DNA of 55,894 bases from contig QCLZ01000008.1 in NCBI GenBank assembly GCA_003214175.1, positions 1 to 55,894 on the forward strand, in the 5' to 3' direction. The position numbers and the translations under genes are program-made. The notes beneath the pieces were generated by a model. The model was not told the DNA's origin, ran no database searches, and worked only from the letters and a program-made list of their open reading frames with translations. Of this stretch, positions 30,823-40,746 are shown piece after piece. The stretch comes from Prochlorococcus sp. AG-418-I20 (GTDB lineage: Bacteria; Cyanobacteriota; Cyanobacteriia; PCC-6307; Cyanobiaceae). How positions within the stretch are numbered: position 1 is the stretch's first letter; each line of letters starts with the position of its first letter.

Positions 30823-31884
30823 ATGCTTGATTTAATAAAAAAAATAATAAACATAAGAAGTGGAATCATATTGCTCTCTTTAACTATATTTTTCGTTTTC
30901 ATAACAAATCCTCTAAGGAAAAATAAATCAAAAGATATTTCTGATTTTGTTGTTCAAGTTGAAAAGGGAATCCTTTCAGATTCGATTAATACTAGTGGTG
31001 AGGTAAAAGCAATTAGAACAAGCAATATTGGGCCTAGGAAGCAAGGTGTAATAAAAGAAATAAAAGTAGAGGAGGGAGATATTGTAAAAAAAGATCAGGT
31101 TTTAGCTTCTCTAGATGATGAAGACTTCATCTATAAAATTGAAGAACTTGAATTAAATCTAGAAAAACAAAAATCTGAATTTTTAAGAAGGGAATACTTA
31201 TACCAAGAAGGTGCTGTGAGCAAAGAGGATTATGAAAGTTATAAAAATAGCTACAACATCAGTCTCGCCAAACTTAATGATGCAAAAGCTGAAAAAAGTT
31301 TCTATTTAATTAAAGCTCCCTATAGCGGAAAGATAACTGCAAAATATGCTGAGATAGGATCTTATGTCACCCCAAGTACAAATTTAAGTTCTGACCCTAA
31401 AACCAAAAACTTTATTTTTGAGCTTTCAGAGGGTCTCAAAATTGTCGCAAAAGTTCCTGAGAGTGATATTGGTAGAATAAAAATAGGACAAGAAGCATCT
31501 GTAAGAATTGAGGCTTATCCCTCAAAAGAATATAGTGCCATAGTTAAAAAAATAGCTACAAGAGCCGTAAAAGATAATAACGTAACCTCATTTGAAGTTA
31601 CTTTAAATTTTAAAGATATTTCTGACGAAATTAAAATTGGAATGACTGCTGATCTTGAATTTAGAGTTGAAGGTAATGAAGAAAAAATTCTAGTGCCAAC
31701 AGTTTCTATTGTCACTGAAAAAGGTGAAAAAGGCGTTTTGAAAGTCGATAAAAACAACTTTCCCAAATTTGAAAAAATAGAAATTGGTATAAGTAGTGGA
31801 AATAAAACATCAGTAATTGATGGATTAGAACCTGGAGAGCAAATTTTTATTGATATTCCACCTTGGGCTAAGAAAAGAAAATGA
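30823..31884 (+). CDS. HlyD/DevB-type membrane fusion (periplasmic adaptor) protein
   Basis: The 353-residue protein has an N-terminal membrane anchor (IILLSLTIFFVFITNPL). It has a lipoyl-like half (KEIKVEEGDIVKKDQVLASL), a coiled-coil hairpin (about 100-150), the second lipoyl half (IKAPYSGKITAKYAEIGSYV) and a beta-barrel domain. Such adaptors link an inner-membrane ABC or RND pump to the outer membrane, but no pump gene is beside it. It overlaps polA by four bases (ATGA), an unusual pairing that suggests translational coupling. Confidence 0.88.
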   Translation: MLDLIKKIINIRSGIILLSLTIFFVFITNPLRKNKSKDISDFVVQVEKGILSDSINTSGEVKAIRTSNIGPRKQGVIKEIKVEEGDIVKKDQVLASLDDEDFIYKIEELELNLEKQKSEFLRREYLYQEGAVSKEDYESYKNSYNISLAKLNDAKAEKSFYLIKAPYSGKITAKYAEIGSYVTPSTNLSSDPKTKNFIFELSEGLKIVAKVPESDIGRIKIGQEASVRIEAYPSKEYSAIVKKIATRAVKDNNVTSFEVTLNFKDISDEIKIGMTADLEFRVEGNEEKILVPTVSIVTEKGEKGVLKVDKNNFPKFEKIEIGISSGNKTSVIDGLEPGEQIFIDIPPWAKKRK

Positions 31885-34811
31885 GTTTAAAATCTCAAAA
31901 CTCTAACAAACCAATTTTACTTTTAGTCGATGGTCATTCACTTGCTTTTAGAAGCTTCTATGCATTTAGCAAAGGGATTGATGGAGGTTTAACCACCAAA
32001 GAAGGATTTCCAACAAGCGTCACCTATGGATTTCTTAAAAGCCTTCTAGATAATTGCAAAAATATTAGTCCTGAGGGTGTTTGTATTACTTTTGATACAG
32101 AAAAACCTACTTTTAGGCATGAATTAGATCCAAATTATAAGGCTAATAGAGATGTAGCACCAGATGTTTTTTTTCAGGATATTGAACAACTAGAAATCAT
32201 TTTAGAAGAAAGCCTTAATTTACCAATTTTTAAATCTCCCGGTTATGAAGCAGATGATCTCCTAGGCACAATTGCAAATGATGCTTCTTCTAAAGGATGG
32301 TGCGTGAATATTCTTTCTGGGGATCGGGACTTATTTCAATTAGTAGATGATCAAAAAGATATTTATGTACTTTATATGGGTGGTGGTCCATATGCAAAAA
32401 GTGGTAATCCAACTCTTATGAATGAAAATGGAGTAAAAGAAAAATTAGGTGTTGCGCCAGAAAGAGTAGTTGATCTTAAAGCTCTAACTGGTGATAGTTC
32501 TGATAATATTCCTGGTATTAAAGGGGTAGGCCCAAAAACTGCAATTAATCTACTAAAAGAAAACGATACACTTGATGGGATTTATCAGGCTTTGGACAAG
32601 ATTCAGCAGAACAATGATAAAGAATATCAAGGATTTATAAAAGGTTCGGTTATAGAAAAGCTCAGAAACGATAAACATAATGCTTTTCTTTCCAGGGATT
32701 TAGCAAAAATAGATACTGAGGTGCCTTTAATTTTAAGTAACGGTTATGAATTAAAAAATATAAATCAAGAACTACTTTTAGAGTCACTGCAAAAACTTGA
32801 ATTATCAACACTACTTAGACAAATTGATATTTTCAATTCAACTTTCAGCAAAGGTGGTTTTGACAAAAATAATGTAGCTAAAGAGGAAGATAAAGATCCA
32901 AAGGTCTCTAGTAAAATTGAATTAGAAAATAGTGAAAATAAAATCCCTAAAATTAAGGTGAATATTGTAAATGATTTCGAATTACTTGATAAATTAATTC
33001 AAAGATTAAACAAGACCAATGAGATAGTTTCTTTAGATACAGAGACCAATAGTTTAAATCCAATCGATGCGGAACTTGTTGGGATAGGGTTATGTCTTGG
33101 AGAAGAAAATGATGATTTATTTTATATACCTCTTGGTCATCAAACAAAAAAAAAGACACCCAATCAAATATCAATTGAAGATGTTTTCTCAAAACTAAGA
33201 ACTTGGATAGAAGATCCGAAAAAAGAAAAGGCTCTCCAAAATTCTAAATTTGATAGGCAAATATTTTTTAATCATGGACTTGATCTTAAAGGCGTAACCT
33301 TTGACACCTTGTTAGCAGACTACCTTCTTAATAACCAGGAGAAGCATGGGTTAAGTGAAATTAGTTTTAGATTATTTGGATTTAAGCCCCCTTCATTTAA
33401 AGAAACAGTTGGGAAAAATAAAGACTTTTCATTTGTTGATATTAATGAAGCAAGTATTTACTGCGGTTATGATGTATTTCTAACTTTTAAGATTGTCAAA
33501 ATTTTTAAAGAAAGATTTTCAAAGGAAAAAGATGAATTAATCAAATTGTTCGAAGAAATCGAGCCGCCTTTAGAGCCGGTATTGTCTCAAATGGAAATGA
33601 ATGGAATAACCATCGATATCCCTTATTTAGATAAACTCTCAAAAGAACTAAAAAGTACTTTAGGAGATATTGAAAGTAAAGTTTATGAATTAGCAGAAGA
33701 AAATTTTAATCTATCTTCACCAAAACAACTCGGTGTGATCTTATTTGAAAAATTAAATTTGGATAAAAAGAAATCACGCAAAACAAAAACAGGATGGAGT
33801 ACAGATGCAGTAGTTCTTGAGAGATTAGTTGATGAGCATGAAATAATCCAACATATAATAAAACATAGAACTCTCAGCAAATTACTTAGTACTTATATTG
33901 ATGCTCTTCCAAATCTTATTAACGAAAAGACAGGAAGGGTTCATACAAACTTTAATCAAGCTGCTACAGCAACTGGAAGACTAAGTAGTAGCAATCCTAA
34001 TCTTCAAAATATTCCGGTTAGGACTGAATTTAGTAGGAGAATCAGAAAAGCATTCTTACCTGAAAAAAATTGGAAACTTTTATCAGCTGACTATTCTCAG
34101 ATCGAATTAAGAATACTTGCTCACTTAGCGGATGAAAAAATATTAATTAATGCGTTTCATAAAAATGATGACATTCATTCTTTGACTGCAAGATTAATTT
34201 TCGAGAAAGAAGAAATATCTTCCGACGAGAGGAGAGTTGGGAAAACAATAAATTTTGGAGTTATCTATGGTATGGGTATAAAAAAGTTTGCCCGTTCAAC
34301 AGGAGTAAGTACTCCAGAGGCAAAAGAATTCCTAATAAAATACAAAGAAAGATATTCAAAAATTTTCAAATTTCTTGAACTCCAAGAAAGACTTGCCTTG
34401 TCAAAAGGTTATGTTAAAACAATTTTTGGTCGAAAAAGAGAATTTAAGTTTGATAAAAATGGACTTGGAAGATTAATAGGGAAAGATCCTTACGAAATTG
34501 ACCTGCAATCTGCAAGAAGGGCTGGCATGGAAGCACAGTCATTAAGAGCCGCAGCTAATGCACCAATCCAGGGTTCAAGTGCAGACATTATTAAAATTGC
34601 AATGGTTCAACTAAATAAGAAATTCATAGAAATGAATGTTCCCGCAAAAATGCTTTTACAAGTTCATGATGAATTATTGTTTGAAGTTCAACCAGATTCT
34701 TTGGAAATTACGAAGAAATTAGTAAAGAATACTATGGAAGATTGTGTAAAATTAAATGTCCCTCTTTTAGTTGATATTGGTATTGGAGACAATTGGATGG
34801 AGACAAAATAA
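31881..34811 (+). CDS. polA: DNA polymerase I
   Basis: The 976-residue enzyme has a 5'-3' exonuclease domain (residues 1-300, with LLVDGHSLAFRSFYAF and GYEADDLLGTIA). Its 3'-5' exonuclease domain keeps Exo I SLDTETNSLNP and a later YCGYDVFLTFKI, so proofreading should be active. The polymerase domain has motif A LLSADYSQIELRILAHL, motif B RRVGKTINFGVIYGMG and motif C LQVHDELLFEV. It fills gaps in repair and removes RNA primers. Length is normal for cyanobacteria. It starts inside the last codons of the adaptor gene. Confidence 0.97.
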   Translation: MSLKSQNSNKPILLLVDGHSLAFRSFYAFSKGIDGGLTTKEGFPTSVTYGFLKSLLDNCKNISPEGVCITFDTEKPTFRHELDPNYKANRDVAPDVFFQDIEQLEIILEESLNLPIFKSPGYEADDLLGTIANDASSKGWCVNILSGDRDLFQLVDDQKDIYVLYMGGGPYAKSGNPTLMNENGVKEKLGVAPERVVDLKALTGDSSDNIPGIKGVGPKTAINLLKENDTLDGIYQALDKIQQNNDKEYQGFIKGSVIEKLRNDKHNAFLSRDLAKIDTEVPLILSNGYELKNINQELLLESLQKLELSTLLRQIDIFNSTFSKGGFDKNNVAKEEDKDPKVSSKIELENSENKIPKIKVNIVNDFELLDKLIQRLNKTNEIVSLDTETNSLNPIDAELVGIGLCLGEENDDLFYIPLGHQTKKKTPNQISIEDVFSKLRTWIEDPKKEKALQNSKFDRQIFFNHGLDLKGVTFDTLLADYLLNNQEKHGLSEISFRLFGFKPPSFKETVGKNKDFSFVDINEASIYCGYDVFLTFKIVKIFKERFSKEKDELIKLFEEIEPPLEPVLSQMEMNGITIDIPYLDKLSKELKSTLGDIESKVYELAEENFNLSSPKQLGVILFEKLNLDKKKSRKTKTGWSTDAVVLERLVDEHEIIQHIIKHRTLSKLLSTYIDALPNLINEKTGRVHTNFNQAATATGRLSSSNPNLQNIPVRTEFSRRIRKAFLPEKNWKLLSADYSQIELRILAHLADEKILINAFHKNDDIHSLTARLIFEKEEISSDERRVGKTINFGVIYGMGIKKFARSTGVSTPEAKEFLIKYKERYSKIFKFLELQERLALSKGYVKTIFGRKREFKFDKNGLGRLIGKDPYEIDLQSARRAGMEAQSLRAAANAPIQGSSADIIKIAMVQLNKKFIEMNVPAKMLLQVHDELLFEVQPDSLEITKKLVKNTMEDCVKLNVPLLVDIGIGDNWMETK

Positions 34812-34835
34812 ACCTTATGAAATACTTAATTTAAG

Positions 34836-36305
34836 ATGATCAAACTTTTTAATACTTTAAGCAGAAGAGTTGAGGTTTTTAAGCCTATTGATGATGTAGT
34901 AAAAATTTATTGTTGTGGAGTAACTGTTTATGATTTATGTCATCTTGGTCATGCCAGAAGTTATATAGCTTGGGATGTATTGAGAAGATTTTTAATTTAC
35001 AGTGATTTCAAAGTAAAGTATGTACAAAATTTTACAGATATTGATGACAAGATCTTAAAAAGAGCGAAAGAAGAAAGCAGTTCAATGAAGGAAGTATCTG
35101 AAAAAAATATTATTGAATTTCATAAAGATATGGATTCTTTAGGAATAATGCGTCCAGATAGTATGCCAAGAGCAACGAATCATATATGCAATATCTGCTC
35201 CTTCATAACAATCCTTGAGGACAAAGGTTATGCATACTCTAGGGATGGAGATGTTTATTATTCTGTTTTTAAAAATAAAAATTATGGAAAGCTAAGTAAT
35301 CAAAATATACAAGAACAAAATATCAATCAGCAAGGAAGAATGGCTAATGATGAAAATAGTAAAAAACTTAATCCGCAAGATTTTGCATTATGGAAAAAAG
35401 CCAAAGATGATGAACCATTTTTTGATTCACCATGGGGGAAAGGTAGGCCAGGATGGCATATTGAATGTTCGGCGATGGTTAAAGATGAATTAGGAGATAC
35501 TATTGATATCCATTTAGGTGGTTCTGATTTGATTTTTCCACATCATGAGAATGAAATCGCCCAATCAGAAGCAGCCAATGGCAAAAAGCTAGCGAACTAT
35601 TGGTTACACAATGGGATGGTCAATGTAAATGGACAAAAGATGAGTAAATCGCTTAAAAATTTTAAAACTATCAGAGAGCTAATTAAGTCAGGTATAAGCC
35701 CTATGACTTTGCGATATTTTGTTATGACTGTGAATTATAGAAAACCACTTGATTTTACTGAAGAAGCTTTAAGGAGTGCTTCAGAAGCTTGGAAAAACAT
35801 TAATGTAGCCCTTTCTTTTTTGGACCTTACAAAAGATGCTTTAAAATCTATTGATAAGAATGAATCTATCGAAGACGAATATAAAGAGAAAATAAGCTTT
35901 GAATTATCTCAAAAAAAGCTTAAATTTTCTGAAGCTCTTGGAAATGACCTTAATACAGCAGGTGCTATTGCAATTATTTACGATTTAGCAAAACCATTAA
36001 AAAACTTTTTAAACCAATTTCAAAGGGTCGAAGGTTTTAAAATAGACCTAAATGAAAAATTCTTTCTACTTGAGAATTTTAAAACACTTGAAAAGTTGAC
36101 TGAGGTACTTGGTCTTAAAAAAGAGGTTTTAGTAAAAGAAAGTAAAATAAAAGAAGAAGAAATATCAATGTTTATTAATGAAAGATTGAAAGCAAAAAAA
36201 GAAAAGAATTATACGAAGGCCGATGAAATTAGGAATTTGTTAAAAGAAAAAGGTATTGAACTTATTGATCAATCCAAGGACATAACAACATGGATAAGGG
36301 TCTAA
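34836..36305 (+). CDS. cysS: Cysteinyl-tRNA synthetase
   Basis: The 489-residue class I synthetase has the HIGH-type motif CHLGHARSY, a zinc-site Cys in CCGVTVYD, HIECSAM and FPHHENEIAQSEA, and the KMSKSLKNF loop. It charges tRNA-Cys in the cytoplasm. It begins 24 bp after polA and likely shares its transcript. Confidence 0.97.
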   Translation: MIKLFNTLSRRVEVFKPIDDVVKIYCCGVTVYDLCHLGHARSYIAWDVLRRFLIYSDFKVKYVQNFTDIDDKILKRAKEESSSMKEVSEKNIIEFHKDMDSLGIMRPDSMPRATNHICNICSFITILEDKGYAYSRDGDVYYSVFKNKNYGKLSNQNIQEQNINQQGRMANDENSKKLNPQDFALWKKAKDDEPFFDSPWGKGRPGWHIECSAMVKDELGDTIDIHLGGSDLIFPHHENEIAQSEAANGKKLANYWLHNGMVNVNGQKMSKSLKNFKTIRELIKSGISPMTLRYFVMTVNYRKPLDFTEEALRSASEAWKNINVALSFLDLTKDALKSIDKNESIEDEYKEKISFELSQKKLKFSEALGNDLNTAGAIAIIYDLAKPLKNFLNQFQRVEGFKIDLNEKFFLLENFKTLEKLTEVLGLKKEVLVKESKIKEEEISMFINERLKAKKEKNYTKADEIRNLLKEKGIELIDQSKDITTWIRV

Positions 36306-36387
36306 ATTTTAAGAAAAAAACCAATTTGAAATTTTTGTTTTTTAAATACACCTTTAAATGGGAAGATATTAGAAATATCAGAGAAAA

Positions 36388-37617
36388 TTGAAATACATTA
36401 CTGTGCTCGGTTCTACTGGTTCAATTGGGACTCAAACTCTCGAAATAGCTAGTGAGCAGCCTGATAAGTTTAAAGCCGTAGCTCTTTCGGCAGGAAGAAA
36501 TATTAATTTATTAACAGAACAAGTTAAAACACACAAACCAGAAGTAGTTGCGATTGAGGATGAAAATCTTATAAAAGATTTAAAAGATAATATTAATAAC
36601 TTAGATTTAAATAGTGCTCCATTGGTTTTGAGTGGAAAGGAAGGGATTAACGCTGTTGCAGCATGGGATAAGGCAGATACTGTGGTTACAGGGATAGTAG
36701 GATGTGCAGGCTTAATTCCAACAATGTCAGCAATTAATGCGGGGAAAAATATTGCACTTGCTAACAAAGAAACTTTAATTGCGGCAGGACCAATTGTTAT
36801 TCCTGCATTAAAGAAAAATAATAGTAGGCTTTTACCTGCTGATTCAGAACACTCTGCTATCTTTCAATGTTTACAAGGATTACCCAATTATGAAAATGCA
36901 GATTTTTCAACAGGAGAGATACCTAAAGGTTTAAAAGCCATACACTTAACAGCTTCTGGTGGTGCTTTCAGAGATTGGGCCATTGAGGATTTAAAGCATG
37001 TCACAGTGGAAGATGCAACTTCACATCCTAATTGGGATATGGGAAAAAAAATAACTGTAGATTCTGCAACTCTTATGAATAAAGGATTAGAAGTTATAGA
37101 AGCTCATTATTTATTTGGGACCTCTTACGAAAATATCGAAATAGTTATCCACCCTCAAAGTATTATTCATTCAATGATTGAGATGGAAGATTCTTCAGTA
37201 TTAGCTCAATTAGGTTGGCCAGATATGAAACTACCTATTTTATATGCGATGAGTTGGCCTGAAAGATTTAAAACAACTTGGAAAAGATTAAACCTAAGTG
37301 AAATTGGAAAATTAACTTTTAAAGAGCCAGACGAGTTTAAATATCCATGCATGGGACTTGCTTATGCCGCAGGAAAATCTTCTGGGACTATGCCTGCAGT
37401 CTTAAATGCTGCTAATGAAATGGCTGTTGAACAATTCCTCAAAGAAAAAATTTCTTTTCAAGAAATTCCAATATTTATAAGTAAAGCTTGTGAATCACAT
37501 ATGGAGAATTTGAATTTGAGTCCCGAATTGGAGGATATTCTTGAAGTAGACAATTGGGCCAGACTTTTTGTTAAGCAAGAAATTAAAAAAGGGAAAAAAT
37601 ACATAAGTATTGGATAA
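36388..37617 (+). CDS. dxr: 1-deoxy-D-xylulose-5-phosphate reductoisomerase, TTG start
   Basis: The 409-residue enzyme makes 2-C-methyl-D-erythritol 4-phosphate, the first committed step of isoprenoid synthesis, which feeds carotenoids and the chlorophyll tail. Visible are the NADPH site [24 protein letters not shown], the metal site [21 protein letters not shown] and [17 protein letters not shown]. The N-terminus matches the family only if TTG at 36388 is used; no ATG is available in frame. The next gene begins two bases after the stop. Confidence 0.95.
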   Translation: MKYITVLGSTGSIGTQTLEIASEQPDKFKAVALSAGRNINLLTEQVKTHKPEVVAIEDENLIKDLKDNINNLDLNSAPLVLSGKEGINAVAAWDKADTVVTGIVGCAGLIPTMSAINAGKNIALANKETLIAAGPIVIPALKKNNSRLLPADSEHSAIFQCLQGLPNYENADFSTGEIPKGLKAIHLTASGGAFRDWAIEDLKHVTVEDATSHPNWDMGKKITVDSATLMNKGLEVIEAHYLFGTSYENIEIVIHPQSIIHSMIEMEDSSVLAQLGWPDMKLPILYAMSWPERFKTTWKRLNLSEIGKLTFKEPDEFKYPCMGLAYAAGKSSGTMPAVLNAANEMAVEQFLKEKISFQEIPIFISKACESHMENLNLSPELEDILEVDNWARLFVKQEIKKGKKYISIG

Positions 37618-37619
37618 AA

Positions 37620-37964
37620 GTGAATATAAAAAAACATCTTCTACTATGCGCAACACCCACAAAACAGAAATGCTTTAAAGGCAATCAAGGTCAAAAAACA
37701 TGGGAATGTCTGAAAAAGACTTTAAAAAAATTTGAGAATGACCCCTCTACAAAAAACGTACATATACTAAGATCAAAAGCTGACTGTTTAAGGGTATGTA
37801 AGAACGGCCCAATTCTTCTTATTTGGCCTGATGGTATTTGGTATGAGAAAGTTTCTCCAGAAAAAATTTCAGAAATTTTTACCTCACATATTATTAACGG
37901 TAAGCCAATAGAAAAATGGATTTTAAAAAAAACACCATTTTTAAATAGTCCTAGATACTCATAA
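37620..37964 (+). CDS. Thioredoxin-like [2Fe-2S] ferredoxin
   Basis: The 114-residue protein has the Cys pattern of thioredoxin-fold ferredoxins: LLLCATPTKQKCF near the N-terminus and DCLRVCKNGPILLIWPDGIW in the second half, which should hold a 2Fe-2S cluster. It starts with GTG three bases from the dxr stop, so it is translated with dxr. Later MEP-pathway enzymes IspG and IspH need reduced ferredoxin, making an isoprenoid link attractive but unproven. Its 3' end overlaps the convergent hydrolase by 14 bases. Confidence 0.85.
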   Translation: MNIKKHLLLCATPTKQKCFKGNQGQKTWECLKKTLKKFENDPSTKNVHILRSKADCLRVCKNGPILLIWPDGIWYEKVSPEKISEIFTSHIINGKPIEKWILKKTPFLNSPRYS

Positions 37965-39036
37965 ACCAGTTCTTTACGACTTCGTCTGACCAGCAGCCAT
38001 TAATAGAATGAAAACCATTATGACCTCCTTTTTCAGTTATTAAAATAGTAAATTTATCACTAGATTCTTTTCTTAAATCCAAAGTATCCTTATATGGAAC
38101 CCAGGGATCATCCTTGGCATGAATAAAAAGCATTGGAGGTAATTTTTTTATTGAGTTTTGGATTCTAAATATTGGAGAAGCTTTTACATAATAATCTTCT
38201 AAAGAATTAAATCCCCAACTAGGAGCTGTAAATTTCTGATCAAATTCTCTTATACTTTTTAAATTTCTAATTTTTTTTCTTAATTTCTCGTTATCAAGGA
38301 GTTTGCCTTCATCATTAAATCCCTCCCATAACTGATTTTTTAAGCGGTGAAGTAACCATTTTTGGTAGATAGAATTTCTAGGTTTTTCAATACAGAGACT
38401 GCATGAAGATAAATCTAAAGGGGTACTCACGCAGGAAAGGCCATCTAAAAGTTTTTCTCCTTTGTTTTTATCGTAATCTAGGCAGGCATTTAAAAGAATT
38501 GTTCCGCCTAAAGATAATCCAACTCCGTAAATTGGAAGATTATTCATCTTATTGAGATCTTTAAACTCTAAATTAATGAATTTTTTAAAATAATTAATTG
38601 CTGAAATAACATCACTGGAGCATCTAGCACAATAATTTCCTTTAGCTAAATATCTCGCTGATCCAGATCCTCTTAGATTTAATTTAAGAACTCCAAAACC
38701 ATTATTTGCTAATTTCCTAGAGATTCTTCTTAAACCAAATCGTTTAGTTGAGCCGCCTAAACCATGCGTAACGATTACAAAACCTCTAAGTGAGTTTAAG
38801 CTTTCAGGTAATTCTAAAAAACCTAAAAGATAATCACATTCAAATTTTTTAGAAAGAATTTTATTAATCGGAAAGAATATTTTTTTATTTTTTTTTGATT
38901 TACCAAAATCGATAACAAAAGTATCTCTCAAAGTTTGTAAGTCGCCACCTATCCAAGGTAAGACTTCTCGAAATGGCTTATTTTTTACGTAATCTGAAAA
39001 ACTAAAAGATATACTATTATTTCTCCCCAACTCCAA
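37951..39036 (-). CDS. YheT-family alpha/beta hydrolase
   Basis: The 361-residue protein has the oxyanion region VTHGLGGSTKRFG, the nucleophile elbow YGVGLSLGGTIL (Ser in GLSLGG), an acid in FIHAKDDPWVP and a catalytic His in GGHNGF. The family hydrolyses esters of uncertain nature. The likely start is TTG at 39036 or two codons on at 39030, overlapping pntB by up to 20 bases, so it is part of the pnt transcript. Confidence 0.85.
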   Translation of the reverse strand: MELGRNNSISFSFSDYVKNKPFREVLPWIGGDLQTLRDTFVIDFGKSKKNKKIFFPINKILSKKFECDYLLGFLELPESLNSLRGFVIVTHGLGGSTKRFGLRRISRKLANNGFGVLKLNLRGSGSARYLAKGNYCARCSSDVISAINYFKKFINLEFKDLNKMNNLPIYGVGLSLGGTILLNACLDYDKNKGEKLLDGLSCVSTPLDLSSCSLCIEKPRNSIYQKWLLHRLKNQLWEGFNDEGKLLDNEKLRKKIRNLKSIREFDQKFTAPSWGFNSLEDYYVKASPIFRIQNSIKKLPPMLFIHAKDDPWVPYKDTLDLRKESSDKFTILITEKGGHNGFHSINGCWSDEVVKNWFMSI

Positions 39037-40432
39037 GATCCTTTAATTCTCCAATCAAATCATTCAGTACCTTTTTTGCATCCCCAAATACCATTGAGGT
39101 ATTTGGCAGATCAAATAAATCATTTTTTATTCCGGAGTAACCTGCACTCATACCACGTTTAATTACAAATACCGTTCTTGCTTCCTGCACATCAAGAACT
39201 GGCATGCCATATAAAGGAGAAGAGCTATCATTTTTAGCTTGAGGATTAACTACATCATTTGCTCCTAAAACTAAAACAACATCTGTTGCTGGAAAATCAG
39301 GATTTACAACGTCCATCTCTTTAAGTTGTTCGTAAGGAACATCTGCTTCTGCTAAAAGTACATTCATATGTCCAGGCATCCTCCCTGCTACAGGATGAAT
39401 TGCGTAAATAACTTCAATACCATTTTGCTCTAGTTTTTTTGTTACTTCCCTTAAAGTATGTTGAGCTTGAGCTACCGCTAGACCATAACCAGGAACAATA
39501 ATTACCTTGTTGGCTGCCTCTAAAGTCAAAGCACATTCTTCAACACTGCAAGAAGTTATATTTGTATATTCTCCTGAACCAGAAGAGGCTGTACTTTGAG
39601 CAGATAAAGATCCTCCAAAAAGAACTGAGACCAATGATCTATTCATACCCTTGCACATTACTTGAGTAAGTATTAGACCTGCCGCTCCAACCATTGCTCC
39701 TGCTATTATCAAAAGCTGACTATTTACAACGAAACCTGCCGCTGCTGCTGCAATCCCTGAATAGCTATTTAATAAAGAAATAACAACTGGCATATCAGCT
39801 CCACCAATTGGCAAAGTAACTCCAATACCTAACAAAGAAGAAACTATAACTAAAAGCCAAATAGAACTGGTATTGCCGTTTATCAAATCAAAAAAGGCTA
39901 TCAAGGAAGAAACTGCAAAAACAATATTTACAAAATGTCTAAATTTGCTCTGCGTCCATCCTGGAGTTGACAACCAACCCTGTAACTTTGCCATTGCTAC
40001 AATTGAACCCGTGAAAGTTATGGCACCAACAAATATAGAAACAGATATAGAAACTTGGTTAATAAGTGAACTACTAGATATAGGGAAAATGGCTACTCCC
40101 AAGGCCACCAAAAGTGATGACATTCCTCCACAACCATTGAACAATGCCACTGTTTCAGGCATAGAGGTCATAGGTACTTTTTTTGCAAGTATTGCTCCGA
40201 ATAAACTTCCTATGATTGATCCGATTATTATCCAAATCCAAGACTGAATAGTAATTCCAGAAGTGCCTAAATAGTAAGAAAGTAATCCTACTACTGATAG
40301 CGACATTGCAAATGCAGCTAATCTATTGGCATCCCTTGCTGATTTTACTTTTGACAATCCTTTTATTCCCAAAGCCAGCAAAAGTACAGCTAAAAGGTCA
40401 ATTACGAATTGAATGATTTCAGGTAGAGTCAT
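39017..40432 (-). CDS. pntB: Proton-translocating NAD(P) transhydrogenase, beta subunit
   Basis: The 471-residue membrane protein combines eight or nine spans with a C-terminal NADP(H)-binding domain that shows VLVLGANDVVNPQAKND and FVIKRGMSAGYSG. The enzyme uses the proton gradient to make NADPH from NADH. ATG at 40432 is chosen over a TTG two codons earlier. It follows pntAB by 8 bases and overlaps the hydrolase gene downstream. Confidence 0.95.
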   Translation of the reverse strand: MTLPEIIQFVIDLLAVLLLALGIKGLSKVKSARDANRLAAFAMSLSVVGLLSYYLGTSGITIQSWIWIIIGSIIGSLFGAILAKKVPMTSMPETVALFNGCGGMSSLLVALGVAIFPISSSSLINQVSISVSIFVGAITFTGSIVAMAKLQGWLSTPGWTQSKFRHFVNIVFAVSSLIAFFDLINGNTSSIWLLVIVSSLLGIGVTLPIGGADMPVVISLLNSYSGIAAAAAGFVVNSQLLIIAGAMVGAAGLILTQVMCKGMNRSLVSVLFGGSLSAQSTASSGSGEYTNITSCSVEECALTLEAANKVIIVPGYGLAVAQAQHTLREVTKKLEQNGIEVIYAIHPVAGRMPGHMNVLLAEADVPYEQLKEMDVVNPDFPATDVVLVLGANDVVNPQAKNDSSSPLYGMPVLDVQEARTVFVIKRGMSAGYSGIKNDLFDLPNTSMVFGDAKKVLNDLIGELKDLGVGEK

Positions 40433-40440
40433 GTTCAAAA

Positions 40441-40734
40441 TTACTTCTTATTTGATGGTTTACGACTAAACATCGCGAGCATTCGATCAGTCACAAAGAA
40501 ACCGCCTACAACGTTGAAAAGAGCAAATCCAAGAGAAACTGAACCAATGATTAAAAGTGGGACGTTACCTTCTGCTTTTACGATACAAGTTAATGCTGCC
40601 AGCATTGTTATTCCTGAAATTGCATTTGCTCCACTCATTAGAGGTGTGTGAAGCGTAGGAGGAACTTTTCCAATTAACTCGAGGCCTAATAAACTCCCAA
40701 GTAAAAGAACCCAAAGAAGATTTATAAAAGTCAT
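40441..40734 (-). CDS. pntAB: NAD(P) transhydrogenase alpha subunit, membrane part
   Basis: The 97-residue protein is the membrane segment of the alpha subunit as a separate polypeptide, with three spans and the conserved opening LLLGSLLGLELIGKVPPTLH followed by TPLMSGANAISG. The alpha subunit is split in two genes in cyanobacteria and many other bacteria. It sits between pntAA and pntB. Confidence 0.94.
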   Translation of the reverse strand: MTFINLLWVLLLGSLLGLELIGKVPPTLHTPLMSGANAISGITMLAALTCIVKAEGNVPLLIIGSVSLGFALFNVVGGFFVTDRMLAMFSRKPSNKK

Positions 40735-40746
40735 AATTTTAAAACC

